64,000 bases of DNA from Nocardia sp. NBC_00565 (GTDB taxonomy: Bacteria > Actinomycetota > Actinomycetes > Mycobacteriales > Mycobacteriaceae), in assembly GCF_036345915.1 (NCBI RefSeq), contig NZ_CP107785.1:2976001-3040000 (forward strand), read 5' to 3'. Below the pieces are notes generated by a model. It saw only the letters and a program-made list of their open reading frames with translations, was not told where the DNA came from and did no database searches. The translations under genes were made by a program, and so were the position numbers. Positions 24,652 to 32,819 of the stretch are shown here, piece after piece. Position 1 is the stretch's first letter. Each line of letters starts with the position of its first letter.

Positions 24652-25356
24652 ATGAAATTCAAGAAGTTCGCGGTAACGGCCGCGCTGGTGACCACCGGAC
24701 TCGGCGTCACCGCGGGCACGGTCAATGCCGCGCCCGCGCCGAGTAGCGATGACGTCAAGTTCACCACCTCGCTCACCGAGCGGTCGACGATCATCACCAC
24801 CGATGCCGGCGATCTGGCCGTCGAGGATGGGGTGTTCAAGATCAAAGCGGCCGATGGGACCGTACTCGGTGGCACCGAATTGCGGTTCCGTGTCGATGAT
24901 TTCGAATTCCCGATCGCCGCGGATATCGCCGGCCGCACCGCGACCCTGACCCCGCAGTTCGATATGGCACACGCGACCTACAAGCCGGTCGCACTGCCAT
25001 TCGAGGATCAGGCCCCATGGAAAACCCAATACGACCGTGAACAGGCCGCTTTCGGCCGCATGATGAGCACCATCACCATGGGTGCCACCATCGGCGGCAT
25101 CGTCGGCGGCCTCGGTGGCGGCGCCATCGGCTGCGTTCTCGGCGGCATCGCCGGGGCCACCGTCGCCTCGGCCACCATCATCGGCCTGTTCGGTGCCTTC
25201 ATCCCCGCGGCCGCCATCGGCTGCCTCGGTGGCATCGCCGCCATCGGCGCGGTCGGCACCCTGGCCGGCCAGCTGTTCATCGCCGCCCCGATGGCGATCA
25301 TGGCGGTGGCGCAGTACTTCACCACCATCAACCAGCCAATGCCGACCCCGAAATGA
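24652..25356 (+). CDS. Secreted Nocardia-type protein with C-terminal glycine-rich hydrophobic region
   Basis: A 234-residue exported protein of unknown function. Residues 1-26 are a Sec signal peptide (MKFKKF start, hydrophobic core, ANA-like cleavage VNA-AP). Residues about 35-105 form a beta-rich domain (FTTSLTERSTIITTDAGDLAV, GTELRFRVDDFEFPIAADIAG) resembling small secreted proteins frequent in Nocardia (DUF8020 type, from memory). The second half is Gly/Ala/Ile-rich with cysteines in AIGCVLGGIAG and AIGCLGGIAAIGA, and may insert in a membrane or pack as helices. A strong terminator follows, so it is probably monocistronic. Confidence 0.75.
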   Translation: MKFKKFAVTAALVTTGLGVTAGTVNAAPAPSSDDVKFTTSLTERSTIITTDAGDLAVEDGVFKIKAADGTVLGGTELRFRVDDFEFPIAADIAGRTATLTPQFDMAHATYKPVALPFEDQAPWKTQYDREQAAFGRMMSTITMGATIGGIVGGLGGGAIGCVLGGIAGATVASATIIGLFGAFIPAAAIGCLGGIAAIGAVGTLAGQLFIAAPMAIMAVAQYFTTINQPMPTPK

Positions 25357-25393
25357 AACACTGAGTAACACAGGCCTTTCCGGCCATTAACCC

Positions 25394-25420
25394 GCCCGCC
25401 CGGCCATTCGCCGGGCGGGC
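25394..25420 (+). terminator. Strong GC hairpin terminator
   Basis: Perfect 10-bp stem GCCCGCCCGG / CCGGGCGGGC with a 7-nt loop, followed by TTCC, 37 bases after the secreted protein's stop. The hairpin is very stable and is the clearest terminator in the left half. Confidence 0.75.
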
Positions 25421-25477
25421 TTCCGGCGCACCGTCGAGGATGCCCGGGGCGTTCTGCGCGGGCACGACGGGCACGAG

Positions 25478-25786
25478 TCAGGCCCGACCGGGCATCTCGA
25501 AACCGGAGACGATCACGGCGTTACTGTCGGCCGCGGCGTGACGCAGCGGTTTCGCCTTCTCGTACGAATCCGACTCATACCAGGCGCGGGCCGCCGCCAC
25601 CGATTCGAACTCGAGCACAATGGTCCGGTCACCGTGCCAGGCACCCTCGAGCACCTGCGGCTGCGAGTCGGCGGCGAGCACCGAGGCGCCACCCTCGAGC
25701 AGCGACGGCCCGGCGGCACGACCGTAGGCATCCATGCCTGCCTCGTCCCGCACGGCCTCAGTGAGGATGACGTACCCCTTCGGCAT
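25478..25786 (-). CDS. DUF1330 family protein
   Basis: A 102-residue ferredoxin-like-fold protein (DUF1330). It starts MPKGYVILTEAVRDEAGM, and the family core is VLEGAWHGDRTIVLEFESVAAARAWYES and VIVSGFEM. Function is unknown; members often accompany catabolic genes. ATG 25786 is chosen because AAGGAGC lies just upstream. One copy of the cluster's 15-bp palindrome (25838-25852) sits 52 bp upstream, so it probably belongs to the same regulon although it is transcribed alone. Confidence 0.82.
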   Translation of the reverse strand: MPKGYVILTEAVRDEAGMDAYGRAAGPSLLEGGASVLAADSQPQVLEGAWHGDRTIVLEFESVAAARAWYESDSYEKAKPLRHAAADSNAVIVSGFEMPGRA

Positions 25787-25837
25787 CAAAGCTCCTTCAG
25801 TCGAATTGCATTGGGAGACATCCTACTCTCTATTTTT

Positions 25838-25852
25838 GCGAATCAAATTCTG
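25838..25852. promoter_or_regulatory. GAGAAT-type operator copy upstream of DUF1330 gene
   Basis: GCGAATCAAATTCTG, 12 of 14 informative positions shared with GAGAATnTAATTCTC, with a perfect GAAT-CAA-ATTC core. It lies 52-66 bp before the ATG of the minus-strand DUF1330 gene in an AT-rich patch. Confidence 0.5.
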
Positions 25853-25931
25853 CACGAAGAGTCACACGTGCGAGTGCCGCGCGCAGACGGCCGGACAACA
25901 GATGGCAACCTGCCGCGCGCCCATGCGGACA

Positions 25932-26345
25932 TCAGTGTCCCTGCACCCGGCCCCATATGGTCCGTTCGGCAGCGCCGTCAACGGGCGCGAGGATCTGAAC
26001 CGACGGCGCGCGCACACGGTAGCGGCGCGGCACCACGACGACCGCGCCGTACTGCCTGGCGATCCGCATGGCGAGGCCGCGCGCGCCCAGTGGCGTGTGC
26101 CGCCAGGTCCACGCACAGCCGAACGGTGCGAGAATCTGGGCCGCCTCCGCGAAATCCGCGTGCTCGATCCGTTCCGCGTTGATCATCAACCCCATCAACA
26201 TGATCGAACTGGTCACCGCCGGGGGCAGCAGGCCGTCACAGACGACGTGCACGCGCCCGGTGTGGCCCGCATAGCGGGCGGCCCACTCCAGCACGGCACG
26301 GCGCCGCGCCGCGGTGCCGGTGACGAACGCGACCACGTCATCCAT
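25932..26345 (-). CDS. Conserved hypothetical protein, last gene of thiolase operon
   Basis: A 137-residue protein that I do not recognise. It looks alpha/beta with an initial strand VVAFVTGTAARRRAVLEWAARYAG and a second VHVVCDGLLPP, loosely like a UspA or Rossmann-type half-domain, and ends VPRRYRVRAPSVQILAPVDGA. Its ATG lies 1 base past the upstream thiolase stop, so it is translated with the Ltp-type thiolase and the DUF35 fusion. That coupling suggests an accessory role in the same reaction. Confidence 0.65.
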   Translation of the reverse strand: MDDVVAFVTGTAARRRAVLEWAARYAGHTGRVHVVCDGLLPPAVTSSIMLMGLMINAERIEHADFAEAAQILAPFGCAWTWRHTPLGARGLAMRIARQYGAVVVVPRRYRVRAPSVQILAPVDGAAERTIWGRVQGH

Positions 26346-26346
26346 C

Positions 26347-27507
26347 TCAGGCCCGCGGCCCCGCCAGAATGGTCACCGCCGCGACGGCGGTCGGTCCGCC
26401 GACGTTGTGCGCCAGGCCGATTCGCGCACCGTCGACCTGGTTGGCGGCATCGCCGCGCAGCTGTTCGAACAGCTCGACGCATTGGGCTACCCCGGTGGCG
26501 CCGGGCGGATGGCCCTTGGCCTTCAAACCGCCGCTCGGATTCACCGGCAGCGCGCCCCCGACACTGGTGACACCGGCTTCGAGGAGTTTGTGCGCCTCGA
26601 AGCGGTCAGCGAAGCCGAGATCCTCATAGCTGATCAGCTCGACACCGGTGAAGAAGTCGTGCACCTCGGCGACATCCACATCCGCCGGTGTCAGCCCGGC
26701 CATGCCGAACGCCTTTTTGGCGGCGCGGACCGTCGCCGGGAAGGTCGTCATATCCCGTTTGTGCTGGTGCATCACCGAATCCAGGCCCAACCCGACCCCA
26801 CGCACCCACACCGGACGATCGGTGTAGCGGTCCACCACATCCTCAGCAACCAGCACCAGCGCCGCCGCACCATCGCTCTGGGGAGCACAGTCATACAGCC
26901 CGAACGGGGTCACCACGGTCGGCGCGGCGAGGGCCTCTTCGATGGTGATCTCGAAACGCAACCGCGCCTTGAGATTTCGCACACCGTGGCGGTGGTTCTT
27001 CACCGCGACCATAGCCATATGCTCGCGGGTGGCCGGAGATTCGTGCAGATACCGCGCGACATGCAGGGCGAAACCGGCGGGCGCGACCAGGCCGAGGGGA
27101 TAGTCCCAGGCCATATCCCGCGTCATCGCCTCCCACTCCCACAGCATGTTCTTCGACGCCGATTCCCGCAGTTTGTCCGCACCCAGCACCAGCGCGACAT
27201 CGACCGCGCCCGAGGCGATCGCGAACAACGCGTTGCGCACGGCGTCATGTCCGGTGGCACAGGCGTTTTCGACGCGGGTGACCGGGACCTCGGGCAGCCC
27301 GAGGGTATCGGCGAGGATGCCGGAGGGAAATCCGTCGGTGGTACCGAGCTCACCGAACCAGGCGGCCTCGATATCGGATTTGCGCAATCCCTTGTCGATA
27401 CTGGCCGCGCACTCGGCGAACGCCATCGGCACCAAATCCTTGATACCAAGGGCGAAATGCTCAGCGAACGGCGTCATCCCCGCGCCGACAATGGCAACTC
27501 TTCTCAT
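26347..27507 (-). CDS. Ltp/SCP2-type thiolase (candidate thiolase or retro-aldolase)
   Basis: A 386-residue thiolase-fold enzyme of the lipid-transfer-protein (SCPx/Ltp) branch. The nucleophile is Cys83 in RVENACATGHDA, the His motif is VAEVHDFFTGVE, and NPSGGLKAKGHPPGATG is the C-terminal GHPxGATG. The usual second Cys near the end is replaced by GLAHNVGGPT, as in Ltp-type enzymes. Such proteins cleave beta-ketoacyl-CoA or, with a DUF35 partner, perform retro-aldol cleavage in steroid side-chain degradation. The gene overlaps the upstream DUF35 fusion gene (ATGA), which supports a complex. The substrate is unknown. Confidence 0.85.
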   Translation of the reverse strand: MRRVAIVGAGMTPFAEHFALGIKDLVPMAFAECAASIDKGLRKSDIEAAWFGELGTTDGFPSGILADTLGLPEVPVTRVENACATGHDAVRNALFAIASGAVDVALVLGADKLRESASKNMLWEWEAMTRDMAWDYPLGLVAPAGFALHVARYLHESPATREHMAMVAVKNHRHGVRNLKARLRFEITIEEALAAPTVVTPFGLYDCAPQSDGAAALVLVAEDVVDRYTDRPVWVRGVGLGLDSVMHQHKRDMTTFPATVRAAKKAFGMAGLTPADVDVAEVHDFFTGVELISYEDLGFADRFEAHKLLEAGVTSVGGALPVNPSGGLKAKGHPPGATGVAQCVELFEQLRGDAANQVDGARIGLAHNVGGPTAVAAVTILAGPRA

Positions 27508-28682
27508 GCCGCCACCTCCAGATCTGGTTCGAAGGCATAGCCGTAATCCGGCACGCCCGATCGCACGGCCACCCGGCGCAGCACCATACGACCACGGTCA
27601 CCGATATCGACCGCGCCCGGCTCGGCACCGGTGACCTTCACCAGCGCGCGCACCCCCACCTCGTCGAGTTCGACGATGACCAGCGAATACGGGGTCTTGA
27701 GCCCCGGTACCGGCACGTGCACCGTCACACCGGTGTAGACGACGGCGGTGCGCGGCAACGGCACCAGGGTGTAATCGGTGCGCAGCGCACCGTCCTCGCC
27801 GACCCGATAGCGCGGCGGGAAATCCAATTCATCGGTGTCGGCGTGCTTGCCGGCCACCCAACGCACCTTCGCCTCGAAGGCCCGCTCATAGGCGGCCAGC
27901 GAAATCGGGATCTCGGCACCCGGCATGAACGTGCCATCGGGCTTGTCCCGGGCCGCCGGTTCCCGGCGACGGACCTCTACCGCACCGGCGGCCACCGTGA
28001 CACCGGACAGACTGGCCTGCTCCACACCCACCAGCGGGCCGGTCTGCTCCGACTCCGCGATAGCGGCCAGCGCGAACAGTCCCGCACTCGCTCCGAGCGT
28101 CGGCAGTGGCGCGGGCGTGCCGACACACAGATCGACCGCTTGGTCGTGTTCGACCCCGGCCACCGCGATCGGGGTATCCAACCAGGCGACCGCCAGCGAA
28201 CCGAGCAGACCACGTTCGTGCAGCAACCGGGGATCGCCGTAGTCGTGCACCACACCGGAGGCGTAGCGCGTGCGGACCGGCAGACTGCGCGCGATCCGCG
28301 CCGCGGTACGCACCTGCAGGCCACGCTCGGCGGTCAGCGCCGCAGCGGCACCGGCCGGCTCGAGGTCCACACCGATGACCAGAGTCCGCGGCCGAGCCGA
28401 GCCGAGAGCGTCCAGCGCAGCGGGCGCACCGCCGAGCCGCTCGATCACCTCCAGTTCCGGATCCAGGCCGAGACCGGCCAGCAGCACCGCGGCATTGCCG
28501 CCCTCCAGCAGCGGCAGATCCCGGCTGACCAGAACCACATGTTCCACGCCCGCGCCGGCGTCGAGCGCGGCCCGCCCGGCTTCCACCGCGAGGGTGATCG
28601 CGTCCTCGTCGTCACCGGGCACCCGCCGGTCGGCGGCGCCCCAGCACGGCAGATATGTTCCGATCGAAGCGATGAACGGCAT
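27504..28682 (-). CDS. HMG-CoA-synthase-like/DUF35 OB-fold fusion protein
   Basis: A 392-residue fusion. Residues 1-230 follow the HMG-CoA synthase/thiolase fold (IASIGTYLPCWGAADRRVPGDDEDAITLAVEAG) but no active-site Cys is seen at the expected place (GGAPAALDAL). Residues about 270-385 form a DUF35-type OB-fold (PPRYRVGEDGALRTDYTLVP, VYTGVTVHVPVPGLKTPYSLVIVELDEVG) lacking zinc cysteines. DUF35 proteins form complexes with Ltp-type thiolases, and this gene overlaps one by four bases. It probably serves as a non-catalytic scaffold or acyl-CoA-binding partner. Strong GAAGGGGGAG lies before the ATG. Confidence 0.8.
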   Translation of the reverse strand: MPFIASIGTYLPCWGAADRRVPGDDEDAITLAVEAGRAALDAGAGVEHVVLVSRDLPLLEGGNAAVLLAGLGLDPELEVIERLGGAPAALDALGSARPRTLVIGVDLEPAGAAAALTAERGLQVRTAARIARSLPVRTRYASGVVHDYGDPRLLHERGLLGSLAVAWLDTPIAVAGVEHDQAVDLCVGTPAPLPTLGASAGLFALAAIAESEQTGPLVGVEQASLSGVTVAAGAVEVRRREPAARDKPDGTFMPGAEIPISLAAYERAFEAKVRWVAGKHADTDELDFPPRYRVGEDGALRTDYTLVPLPRTAVVYTGVTVHVPVPGLKTPYSLVIVELDEVGVRALVKVTGAEPGAVDIGDRGRMVLRRVAVRSGVPDYGYAFEPDLEVAA

Positions 28683-28700
28683 CGGATCTCCCCCTTCGTT

Positions 28701-28793
28701 CTAGGTGGCCGCGCCGGCCGATTCGACCGCGAGGAGGTATCGGTCGATCCGCCCGGCGGTCGCGATATCCGACGCCTGGTCCTGAGAGCGCAT
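28701..28793 (-). CDS. 30-residue small ORF at the head of the thiolase operon
   Basis: A complete small frame with an excellent ribosome site (GAGGAGG, four bases before the ATG). It starts MRSQDQASDIATAGRIDRYL and is soluble with no membrane helix. It ends 18 bases before the DUF35-fusion ATG, and the GAGAAT-type operator is just upstream. The IDRYLLAVESA stretch resembles the first helix of SnoaL/NTF2-like proteins, so it could be the stub of a lost gene; a leader or small protein is the alternative. No family is certain. Confidence 0.45.
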   Translation of the reverse strand: MRSQDQASDIATAGRIDRYLLAVESAGAAT

Positions 28794-28812
28794 CCGGCCT
28801 CCTCATCGAGGT

Positions 28813-28839
28813 GAAAATATAATTCTCTTTGAACGAGAA
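28813..28839. promoter_or_regulatory. GAGAAT-type operator in divergent promoter of DUF35/thiolase and TauD operons
   Basis: GAAAATATAATTCTC (28813-28827) matches GAGAATnTAATTCTC at all but one defined position. It continues into a second symmetric element, TTCTC-N7-GAGAA (28823-28839). It lies 20 bp upstream of the small ORF and about 190 bp before the TauD-type gene. Confidence 0.7.
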
Positions 28840-29018
28840 CAAGCAAGCTGTCGGCGGCAACTCTAACAAAGGGACCGACGCCGCGTCACATACTTGCCGG
28901 ACTTTTCGACAGCCGGTGCCGATATGGCTCGCTCGGCCCTGACGCACGTCACCAACCCCACGGTTGCCACCCAATCCTTCGCGAGAGTACGGTTCTCGTA
29001 ACAGGAAGGGAGATTCTC

Positions 29019-29825
29019 GTGATCGAGACTACAGCACTTGGTCCAAACCTGGGAGTGTCTGTCACCGGAGTCGAGGACCTACTCGACGAAACGGCGGTCA
29101 GCCGGTGCCTGGAGGCACTGAAGTGGCGCGGCGTACTGCTCATTCGCGGCCTGCATCTCGACGACGCCGCGCAGGTGGCGTTCAGCCGCAAACTGGGCAC
29201 GGTGCTCGCACCCGGCGGCCAGGAGATCTTCACGGTCTCGCTCGATCCCGCCAAGAACCGATCGGCCGAATACCTCAAGGGCACTTTCTTCTGGCATATC
29301 GACGACACCACCAGCAAAGTGCCCGCCAAGGCGACCATGCTCACCGCCCGGCACGTGGCCATGGTCGGTGGCGGCACCGAATTCGCCAGCACCTACGCGG
29401 CCTACGAGAACCTGCCCGAACACGAACGCAAACGGTATGAAGGTCTGCGCGTGGTGCACACCTTCGAGGCCGCGCAGCGGCTGGCGTATCCGGAGCCGAC
29501 CGAGCAGCAGGTAGCGGGTTGGCGCAAAGTGCCCAGCCATGAGAGCGCGCTGGTCTGGCGGCGTCGTGACGGTCGGCGCTCATTGGTTATCGGTGCCACC
29601 GCCGACCACGTCGTCGGCATGGACCCCGTCGAGAGCCGCGCGCTGCTCGACGAGCTGCTGGCCTGGTCGACCCAGGAGCGCTTCTGCTACACCCACGACT
29701 GGGCCGTCGGCGACGTGGTGATCTGGGACAACACCGGCATGCTGCACCGCGCCCTGCCCTATGACCCGTCCTCGGAACGCACCATGCACCGCAGCACGAT
29801 CGCTGGTGACGAGCCTTGGTCGTGA
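29019..29825 (+). CDS. TauD/TfdA family Fe(II)/2-oxoglutarate dioxygenase
   Basis: A 268-residue non-heme iron oxygenase that hydroxylates an unknown substrate using 2-oxoglutarate and O2. The iron triad is visible as His93 and Asp95 in FFWHIDDT and the distal His in IWDNTGMLHRALPYD, followed by the 2-oxoglutarate-binding Arg in RTMHRST. It starts at GTG 29019 with GGAAGGGAG upstream; the start region overlaps a GAGATTCTC sequence. It is the first gene of a tightly coupled trio with an SDR (GTGA overlap) and an alpha/beta hydrolase, suggesting hydroxylation, oxidation and then hydrolysis. Confidence 0.87.
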   Translation: MIETTALGPNLGVSVTGVEDLLDETAVSRCLEALKWRGVLLIRGLHLDDAAQVAFSRKLGTVLAPGGQEIFTVSLDPAKNRSAEYLKGTFFWHIDDTTSKVPAKATMLTARHVAMVGGGTEFASTYAAYENLPEHERKRYEGLRVVHTFEAAQRLAYPEPTEQQVAGWRKVPSHESALVWRRRDGRRSLVIGATADHVVGMDPVESRALLDELLAWSTQERFCYTHDWAVGDVVIWDNTGMLHRALPYDPSSERTMHRSTIAGDEPWS

Positions 29826-30529
29826 AAACCGCGGTGGTCACCGGCGGCGGTTCCGGTATCGGTGCGGCCGTCGCACAGCGCCTGCGCACCGACGGATATC
29901 AGGTGGCCACCCTCGACCTGAAACCCCCGACCGGCGACGATCACACCTACGGGGCCGATGTCACCGATCCGGTCGCGGTGGACAAGGCGCTCAACGCGAT
30001 CCGCCAGCAGTTGGGTCCGGTCACCGTACTGGTCAATGCCGCGGGCCTGGACGGCTTCAAACGCTTCACCAACCTGACCTTCGCCGCCTGGCAGCGCGTG
30101 ATCGACGTCAATCTCAACGGCGTCTTCCATTGCATCCAGGCCGCACTGCCCGACATGCTGAACGCGCGCTGGGGGCGAATCGTCAATATCTCCTCCTCCA
30201 GCGCCCATTCGGGCCAGCCGTTCATGGCGCACTATGTGGCGGCCAAATCGGCGGTCAACGGTGTGACCAAGGCGTTGGCGCTGGAACTCGGCCTCTCCGG
30301 GATCACCGTCAACGCGGTGCCGCCCGGTTTCATCGACACCCCGATGCTGCGCGCCGCCGAGGAGCGCGGCGTACTGGGCGGCACCATCCAGCAACATATC
30401 GAGCGGACACCGGTGCGACGGGTCGGCCGGGCCGAGGATATCGCCGCGGCCTGCGCATTCCTGATCTCGGATGAGGCCGGCTACATCACCGGCCAGATCT
30501 TGGGCGTCAACGGTGGCCGGAACACATGA
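29822..30529 (+). CDS. Short-chain dehydrogenase/reductase (SDR)
   Basis: A 235-residue classical SDR. Features are the cofactor loop TGGGSGIGAAVA, VLVNAAG, a Ser-rich strand (VNISSSSAHSG) and the catalytic YVAAK, with PPGFIDTPML afterwards. NAD(P) preference is not clear. The GTG start at 29822 overlaps the stop of the dioxygenase gene and its stop overlaps the next ATG, so it is translated with both. It probably oxidises the alcohol formed by the dioxygenase; this is inferred from context. Confidence 0.88.
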   Translation: MKTAVVTGGGSGIGAAVAQRLRTDGYQVATLDLKPPTGDDHTYGADVTDPVAVDKALNAIRQQLGPVTVLVNAAGLDGFKRFTNLTFAAWQRVIDVNLNGVFHCIQAALPDMLNARWGRIVNISSSSAHSGQPFMAHYVAAKSAVNGVTKALALELGLSGITVNAVPPGFIDTPMLRAAEERGVLGGTIQQHIERTPVRRVGRAEDIAAACAFLISDEAGYITGQILGVNGGRNT

Positions 30530-31473
30530 CCGTCACCGATACCGATCCGGTGCCGCCGCTCGACGCGGATGACGGCGCCGCGGCGAGTGGATCGATCAGC
30601 CGCCGCATCGTCGAGGTCGATGGCATCCCGATGTCGGCGCTGGTGGCCGAAGCGGCGAATCCGCGGGCCGTCATAGTCGCCGTGCACGGCGGTGCGACCA
30701 CGTCGGCGTACTTCGACTGCCCGGGCCATCCTCGGCTGTCGCTGTTGCGTACCGCGGCCGCGGTCGGTTTCACCGCTATCGCACTCGACCGCCCCGGCTA
30801 CGGCAGTTCGCTGCCGTACGGGGGTGAGTTGGACTCACCCGCGCGCCGCGTCGACTTGGCCTACGCGGCGGTGGACCGGATCCTGCACGACCGCCTCCGT
30901 GGTGCGGGCATCTTTCTGTGGGCGCATTCGGCCGGTTCCGAATTGGTGGTCCGGATGGCGGCCGACGCACGCAGCACCGAACTGCTCGGTATCGAACTCG
31001 CGGGCACCGGGCGCGAGCACCATCCCGCGGCGGCCCCAATCCTGGACACGGCCCATCGGAACGCGAGCGCCGCCGGCGTCCGCGATCTGCTGTGGCAGCC
31101 GCGGCGCCTCTATCCACCCGAACTCTTCGGCGGCGCGACCATCTCGTCCCCGACTCCCGCCTATGAGGGCACGGTGGTCCGGCGCTGGGCCGAGCACGAC
31201 TTCCCCGCGCTCGCCGACCGGGTCCGCACCCCGGTGCACTTCACCGCCGGTACGTACGAGCGGGTCTGGCGTAGCGATCCGAGCGCACTCGCGCAGATCG
31301 CGGCCATGTTCACCGCGGCACCGCGCGTCGTGCTCAACGAGCAGGCCGACAGCGGGCACAACCTCAGCCTCGGCCATACCGCCACCGCATACCACCTGAA
31401 GGTGCTGTCGTTCGTCGAGGAATGCGCGGTGACCCGCGAAGGCGAGGGATTCAGCCGAGACGAATTCGTCTGA
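30526..31473 (+). CDS. Alpha/beta hydrolase
   Basis: A 315-residue hydrolase of the alpha/beta fold. The oxyanion strand is VIVAVHGGATTSAYFD, the GYGSS-type loop is LDRPGYGSSLPY, the nucleophile elbow is LWAHSAGSELV (Ser in HSAGS) and the catalytic His is in DSGHNLSLGHT. It may cleave an ester, thioester or C-C bond; context favours an ester made from, or a product of, the dioxygenase-SDR steps. Its ATG overlaps the SDR stop (ATGA). Its 3' end overlaps the convergent LLM remnant by 23 bp. Confidence 0.85.
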   Translation: MTVTDTDPVPPLDADDGAAASGSISRRIVEVDGIPMSALVAEAANPRAVIVAVHGGATTSAYFDCPGHPRLSLLRTAAAVGFTAIALDRPGYGSSLPYGGELDSPARRVDLAYAAVDRILHDRLRGAGIFLWAHSAGSELVVRMAADARSTELLGIELAGTGREHHPAAAPILDTAHRNASAAGVRDLLWQPRRLYPPELFGGATISSPTPAYEGTVVRRWAEHDFPALADRVRTPVHFTAGTYERVWRSDPSALAQIAAMFTAAPRVVLNEQADSGHNLSLGHTATAYHLKVLSFVEECAVTREGEGFSRDEFV

Positions 31474-31933
31474 CGAGGTCGGCGGCCGCCTCGCGGTCGA
31501 GATCGGCCGACAGGCTCAGCGACATCCGGGTCAGGATCGCGCCGAACCGCTCGACCACTCGCCCGGGCAGCTCATCCGGCGTCGCCACGACGGCGAAGGC
31601 GTCGACCATATCGTCGGTGATCAGGCCGGCCATATCCGCCCATCGGCCCGCCTTCGACAGCACGGTCAGCTCCTCGTTCACACCATCCCAGCCGTGCAGT
31701 TCGAAGATGCCGCGATAGGCCGGAGTCGAGGCATAAAAGGCGAGACGACCGCGCAGCACCGCGATCGACGTGCCCAGCTCGATGCGATCGGTCAGCTCGG
31801 CGGCGACGGCCAGCGGCAGAAATGGATCCTGGTTGAGCTCCCCCGACCACATTCCGTCGTAACCGTCGACCTCCAGCATCCGGGCCCTGGTGCCGACCTC
31901 GGCCAAGCCACCGGCTGTAGAATCACGTTTCAT
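31451..31933 (-). pseudogene. Luciferase-like F420 oxidoreductase with large internal deletion
   Basis: A 160-residue frame that joins the first about 60 residues of a TIGR03617-type LLM oxidoreductase (ARMLEVDGYDGMWSGE, AVAAELTDRIELGTSIAV) directly to its C-terminal part (LAFYASTPAYRGIFELHGW, ADMAGLITDDMVDAFAVV, DELPGRVVERF). About 180 middle residues, including most of the TIM barrel and F420 site, are missing, with the frame preserved. It cannot fold as an intact LLM enzyme. The start and an operator-like 32-bp dyad over it remain, so it may be transcribed. Confidence 0.75.
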
Positions 31934-31962
31934 TCTATCGATAATATGATATCGACTGAATG
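31931..31962. promoter_or_regulatory. 32-bp imperfect dyad between LLM remnant and crotonase gene
   Basis: Nested symmetric arms about one centre: outer CATTC / GAATG and inner TCGATA / TATCGA, with a 6-bp spacer ATATGA. It covers the LLM start codon and ends 34 bases before the crotonase ATG. A weak half-match to the GAGAAT motif (ATTATTCTC) follows directly at 31968-31976. Probably a TetR- or GntR-type operator distinct from the main palindrome. Confidence 0.55.
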
Positions 31963-31996
31963 TAAACATTATTCTCCAACCGCGAGGGAGTGGCGG

Positions 31997-32812
31997 ATGA
32001 CCGACGGCGAGCCGCTGGTTCTGACCGACACGTCGGACGGGGTCACGACAGTGACGCTCAACCGGCCCGCAGCACGCAATGCCTTGAGTCGGGCGCTCAC
32101 GCACGCGCTCTGGGACGCCATGAACGCCGCCGAGGCCGACCCGGCGGTACGCGCGGTGGTCCTCACCGGGGCGGATCCCGCCTTCTGCGCCGGGGTCGAT
32201 CTCGCGGAGGTTTCCGGCGCGGTACCACCTTCCGCGGCACCGCGATCCCCCGGCGCCGGCCCGGAGCGCGGCGCCAACGGTCTGTTCCGATTCGTTCCGG
32301 CCATGACCAAACCGGTCATCGCCGCAGTCAACGGACCGGCCGTCACCGGTGGGCTCGAGGTGGCCCTGCAGTGCACCTTCCTGGTCGCCTCGGAGCGCGC
32401 CCGCTTCGCCGATACCCACGCTCGCCTCGGCGTGATGCCCGGCGGCGGCGCGACCGTGCTGCTCGCCCGATCCATCGGGGCGCGCCGCGCCATCGAGATG
32501 TCGTTGACCGGAAATTTCCTGGACGCCGCTGCGGCGCTGCGGCTCGGGCTGGTCAATCATGTTGTGCCACACAGGGATCTGCTGCCGTTCGCGCAACAGC
32601 TGGCCAACGATATCGCCGACAACCACGGACCCGCCGTGCGGCGACTGCTCGCGCACTACCACCAGTTGGCCAACACTTCCACCCTCGACGAAGCACATCT
32701 GCTCGAGGGCTATCTGGCCGAGACCTGGCGACCGGGAACCAGTCAGATCGCCGCGCGCCGCGCCGACGTCACCGCGCGTGGTCGCGATCAGACTCGAGGT
32801 CCGAACACCTGA
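31997..32812 (+). CDS. Enoyl-CoA hydratase/isomerase family protein
   Basis: A 271-residue crotonase-fold protein. TVTLNRPAARNALSRALTHAL begins the fold, the oxyanion loop is FCAGVDLAEVSG, and KPVIAAVNGPAVTGGLEVALQC plus FADTHARLGVMPGGGATVLLA follow. The glutamate usual in the latter loop of classical hydratases is not obvious, so isomerase or another activity is possible. ATG 31997 has GGGAG upstream. It is divergent from the LLM remnant across the 32-bp dyad. Confidence 0.83.
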   Translation: MTDGEPLVLTDTSDGVTTVTLNRPAARNALSRALTHALWDAMNAAEADPAVRAVVLTGADPAFCAGVDLAEVSGAVPPSAAPRSPGAGPERGANGLFRFVPAMTKPVIAAVNGPAVTGGLEVALQCTFLVASERARFADTHARLGVMPGGGATVLLARSIGARRAIEMSLTGNFLDAAAALRLGLVNHVVPHRDLLPFAQQLANDIADNHGPAVRRLLAHYHQLANTSTLDEAHLLEGYLAETWRPGTSQIAARRADVTARGRDQTRGPNT

Positions 32813-32819
32813 CACGACA

